From positions 1 through 33,124 of the forward strand of contig JAKEFM010000296.1 of the NCBI GenBank assembly GCA_022616055.1: a stretch of DNA of 33,124 nucleotides, read 5' to 3'. The notes under the pieces are model-generated. The model was not told the DNA's origin, ran no database searches, and saw only the letters and a program-made list of their open reading frames with translations. The DNA is from Planctomycetota bacterium (lineage in GTDB: Bacteria; Planctomycetota; UBA1135; JAKEFM01). The first letter of the stretch is position 1, and each line of letters starts with the position of its first letter. Below, in pieces: positions 30,869 to 33,124 of this stretch. The translations under genes and the position numbers were made by a program.

Positions 30869-33124
30869 ATGAGTCTCCTCTCCCTGCGGCGCAGACCCCT
30901 CGTCGTCCTGCCGGCCCTCCTGCTGCTCGCGGGTGCCGCGCACGCGCAGGTCACGACGCTCTTCAGCGAGAACTTCGAGGGCCCGCCCGCCCCTCCGGGG
31001 AACGTCGGCGCCTACACCGAAGTCGATCCCTTCTCGGGCGTCCCCGCCCCCACGCTCTGGCACGAGGAGGCCGGCTGCGGGATCTGCCCGACGGGCGGAT
31101 ACATCATCACCCCCAACGCCTCGCCCTTCTCGAGCATCGTGAGCAATCCGGGCGCGGTGCTCGTCTTCAGCGGCGGCGACGACGGCTACAGCGGCCGGAT
31201 CGTCGCCCCGTTCATCTTCCAGCACTACGGGGTCGCCTTCCAGCTGGTCGACATCAGCCGGAACGGCTTTCTCACCCCCTTCCCCGGCGGCGGGGGCGGC
31301 ACCGACTTCATCAACGACGTCCCCGGCAACCCGAACCCGCCGAACGGGGTCATCGGCCCCTGGTGGGACGACACGTTCCACAGTGGCGGCCAGACCCTGT
31401 ACGAGGTCCAGGGCTCCGCGCCGAACCGCCGGATCGTCGTCGAGTGGAACAGCCTCGAGGCCTTCCCCGGCAACGCGAGCGGCGAGAACGCGACGTTCCA
31501 GGCCGTCATCAACGAGACGACGAACGTCCTCGAGTTCCACTACGACAACGCGACCTTCGCGCTCGGCGGGGACACCTGGAGCGCGACGGTCGGCACGGAG
31601 AGCTTCGACGGCACGGTGGGCGACGACGCGACCTGCGGGGGCGAGGACAACCTCCTCTTCCCGGCGACCGGCTTCGACCTGACGCCGGGCGTGCCTCCCC
31701 CGCCGACGCCGACGCCGATCTCGAGCTGCATGGGGACGGAGGCGGCGGCCTACAACCAGGGGGACCTCGGCACCTACACGTTCAACACCGGCGCGGCGAA
31801 CGAGGGGGCGATCGAGAGCCCCGCCGTCGTCTCGACCTCCGCCACCTCGACCCTCCTGATGATCTTCGACTTCACGAAGCAGAGCGAGGGAGGCGGCTCG
31901 GCCTCCTTCGACCAGTGCTTCGTCGAGACGAGCCCGACGGGGGCGGGGACCTGGTCCACCCTGATGCAGATCGCGGGGAACAGCGGGCCGTGCGTCGGGC
32001 CGATCCAGACCCAGATGGCGATCCTCCCCCCGGCGCTCTCGGGGACGAGCTTCCAGCACCGGTTCCGGTTCGACACGGTCGACTCGGTCGGCAACGACTA
32101 CTTCGGCTGGTACGTCGACAACGTCCGGATCGACGAGGCCCCGGGCTCCACGGTCCTCGCCTACTCGGAGAACTTCGACTCCGGGACGACACCCGGCGTC
32201 ACCGTCGGGAACATGGCCGAGGAGGACTCCTTCGGGAGTCCCCTCGACGTCCTGTGGCACGCGGAGACCAACTGCGACGCCGGCGGCACGCCGATCCCGG
32301 CCCCGCTCGCCGGGAGCGCCGCGGCGTACAACCAGGGGGACCTCGGGAACTACACCTTCAACACCGGGGTCGCGAACTCGGGGGCCCTCGTCTCCCCGAG
32401 CTTCTCGGTGCCGGCCGGCACGATCGGCCTCACGGTCGCCTTCGACTACCTGAAGGAGACCGAGGGGGGCGGGACGACGACCTTCGACCAGTGCTTCGTC
32501 GAGGGGCGCAGCTCCCCGTTCGCGTCCTGGGACCCGATGGTCCAGGTCGCCGGCATCCAGGCCTGCTTCTCCCCCGGCTCCTTCGCGGCGAACTCGGGCG
32601 GCTCCGGGTTCTCGACGCTCGTCGCGGGCGGCGGCGGGCAGCTCCGGCTCCGCTTCAACACCGTCGACTCGGTCGGGAACGCCTTCCTCGGCTGGTACGT
32701 GGACAACCTCACGCTCACGTCCCAGACCGTCGCCCTCACGCCGACCACCGGCGCTCCCTGCCCGAGCTCGGGCGGCTGCGGGCCGACGATCTCCGCGAGC
32801 GGCCTCCCGGCGGTCGGGAACTCGACCTTCGCGATCACCCTCGGGAGCGCCCAGCCGTCGACGGTGGCCGTGCTCGTCCTCTCGGCCGGGACGACGAGCA
32901 TCCCGATCAGCCTGTTCATCCCGGGGAACGCCTGCACGCTCCTCGTGCCCCTCGTGGTGCTGATCAGCCCGATCCCCGTGTCCCCGGGCGCCGGATGCAG
33001 CGGGACGGCCTCCGTGCCGCTCCCGATCCCCTGCGGCATCCCCGCCGGAATCGGGATCAACGCGCAGTTCGCGGTCATCGAGCCCGCGATCTTCCCCGCC
33101 TCGCCCCTCTCGGTGTCGATGACG
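30869..33124 (+). CDS. Large secreted multi-module protein (C-terminus beyond window)
   Basis: The frame is open from ATG 30869 to the window end (752 codons, no stop). GGAGGT lies ~7 bases upstream. The signal peptide (RPLVVLPALLLLAGAAHAQ) is cut after AHA. First comes a WW-D module like those of the upstream gene (GPWWDDT, APNRRIVVEWNS, FQAVINETTNVLEF). Then two tandem copies of a ~192-residue domain follow, marked by AAAYNQGDLGxYTFNTG, TFDQCFVE and FxTVDSVGNxxxGWYVDN; their starts are 576 bases apart. SENF(E/D) lead-ins precede them, as in MAM/laminin-G-like exported proteins. From ~32760 a CGPTISASGLPAVGNSTFAI module begins, the shared terminal module, so the stop is probably just outside the window. 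No catalytic motif is seen. Confidence 0.88.
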   Translation, partial: MSLLSLRRRPLVVLPALLLLAGAAHAQVTTLFSENFEGPPAPPGNVGAYTEVDPFSGVPAPTLWHEEAGCGICPTGGYIITPNASPFSSIVSNPGAVLVFSGGDDGYSGRIVAPFIFQHYGVAFQLVDISRNGFLTPFPGGGGGTDFINDVPGNPNPPNGVIGPWWDDTFHSGGQTLYEVQGSAPNRRIVVEWNSLEAFPGNASGENATFQAVINETTNVLEFHYDNATFALGGDTWSATVGTESFDGTVGDDATCGGEDNLLFPATGFDLTPGVPPPPTPTPISSCMGTEAAAYNQGDLGTYTFNTGAANEGAIESPAVVSTSATSTLLMIFDFTKQSEGGGSASFDQCFVETSPTGAGTWSTLMQIAGNSGPCVGPIQTQMAILPPALSGTSFQHRFRFDTVDSVGNDYFGWYVDNVRIDEAPGSTVLAYSENFDSGTTPGVTVGNMAEEDSFGSPLDVLWHAETNCDAGGTPIPAPLAGSAAAYNQGDLGNYTFNTGVANSGALVSPSFSVPAGTIGLTVAFDYLKETEGGGTTTFDQCFVEGRSSPFASWDPMVQVAGIQACFSPGSFAANSGGSGFSTLVAGGGGQLRLRFNTVDSVGNAFLGWYVDNLTLTSQTVALTPTTGAPCPSSGGCGPTISASGLPAVGNSTFAITLGSAQPSTVAVLVLSAGTTSIPISLFIPGNACTLLVPLVVLISPIPVSPGAGCSGTASVPLPIPCGIPAGIGINAQFAVIEPAIFPASPLSVSMT

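Noticed and set aside
28610..32260. The upstream 1,200-codon extension of the FAD gene frame on the minus strand
   Set aside because: It is antisense to two secreted proteins with signal peptides, Shine-Dalgarno sites and a terminator between them. The extension has no domain.
1..33124. CRISPR array, tRNA or rRNA genes
   Set aside because: No regularly spaced identical repeats, cloverleaf-like segments or rRNA landmarks were recognised by eye. A covariance-model search was not possible.

Overview
The window is very GC-rich DNA, and nearly every codon ends in G or C. Many genes start with GTG or TTG (one probably with CTG), and neighbouring genes repeatedly overlap by four bases. Several large secreted proteins carry a beta-rich module of a kind I associate with Planctomycetota (a TFGxGC-type lead-in, then a domain ending in paired VYAQ and SNA(L/A)xxxxG segments). 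A deep-branching, polysaccharide-rich Planctomycetota-like bacterium is the best guess. There is no rRNA or marker gene to confirm it.

Layout. Bases 1-3041 hold the start of an unidentified leftward gene, a non-coding stretch, and a secreted 14-repeat FG-GAP protein. Bases 3096-14577 form a compact, divergently transcribed sugar/cyclitol-like cluster. The leftward arm is a sugar phosphate cyclase of the 3-dehydroquinate synthase superfamily, a cupin, a sugar-1-phosphate nucleotidyltransferase, a GT4 glycosyltransferase and a SprT-like metallopeptidase. The rightward arm is a ROK kinase, a DegT aminotransferase, a GH4-like NAD enzyme, a Nudix hydrolase, a radical SAM/SPASM enzyme, a TIM-barrel epimerase/isomerase-like protein, a thymidylate-kinase-like protein and a Nudix protein with an unknown N-terminal domain. 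Together these look able to cyclise a sugar phosphate, phosphorylate, activate, aminate and transfer it. That is the logic of aminocyclitol or pseudosugar pathways, but the product cannot be read from the sequence.

Bases 14645-17267 hold an IS91-family element with a HUH transposase and a tyrosine recombinase. It is bounded on both sides by two matching inverted blocks that I found by eye.

Bases 17637-28609 hold a secreted module protein, a second GT4 glycosyltransferase coupled to a TMTC-like membrane/TPR protein, a kelch-repeat secreted protein, and a leftward operon. That operon encodes an FAD amine-oxidase-like protein, an aminotransferase-acetyltransferase fusion and a membrane-anchored carboxypeptidase-regulatory-domain protein. 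Bases 28835-33124 hold two large secreted proteins sharing a WW(D/N)D-type module, separated by a clear intrinsic terminator. The second runs off the window.

Overall the window combines sugar-nucleotide and glycan chemistry with large extracellular repeat proteins. No tRNA, rRNA or CRISPR array was recognised.
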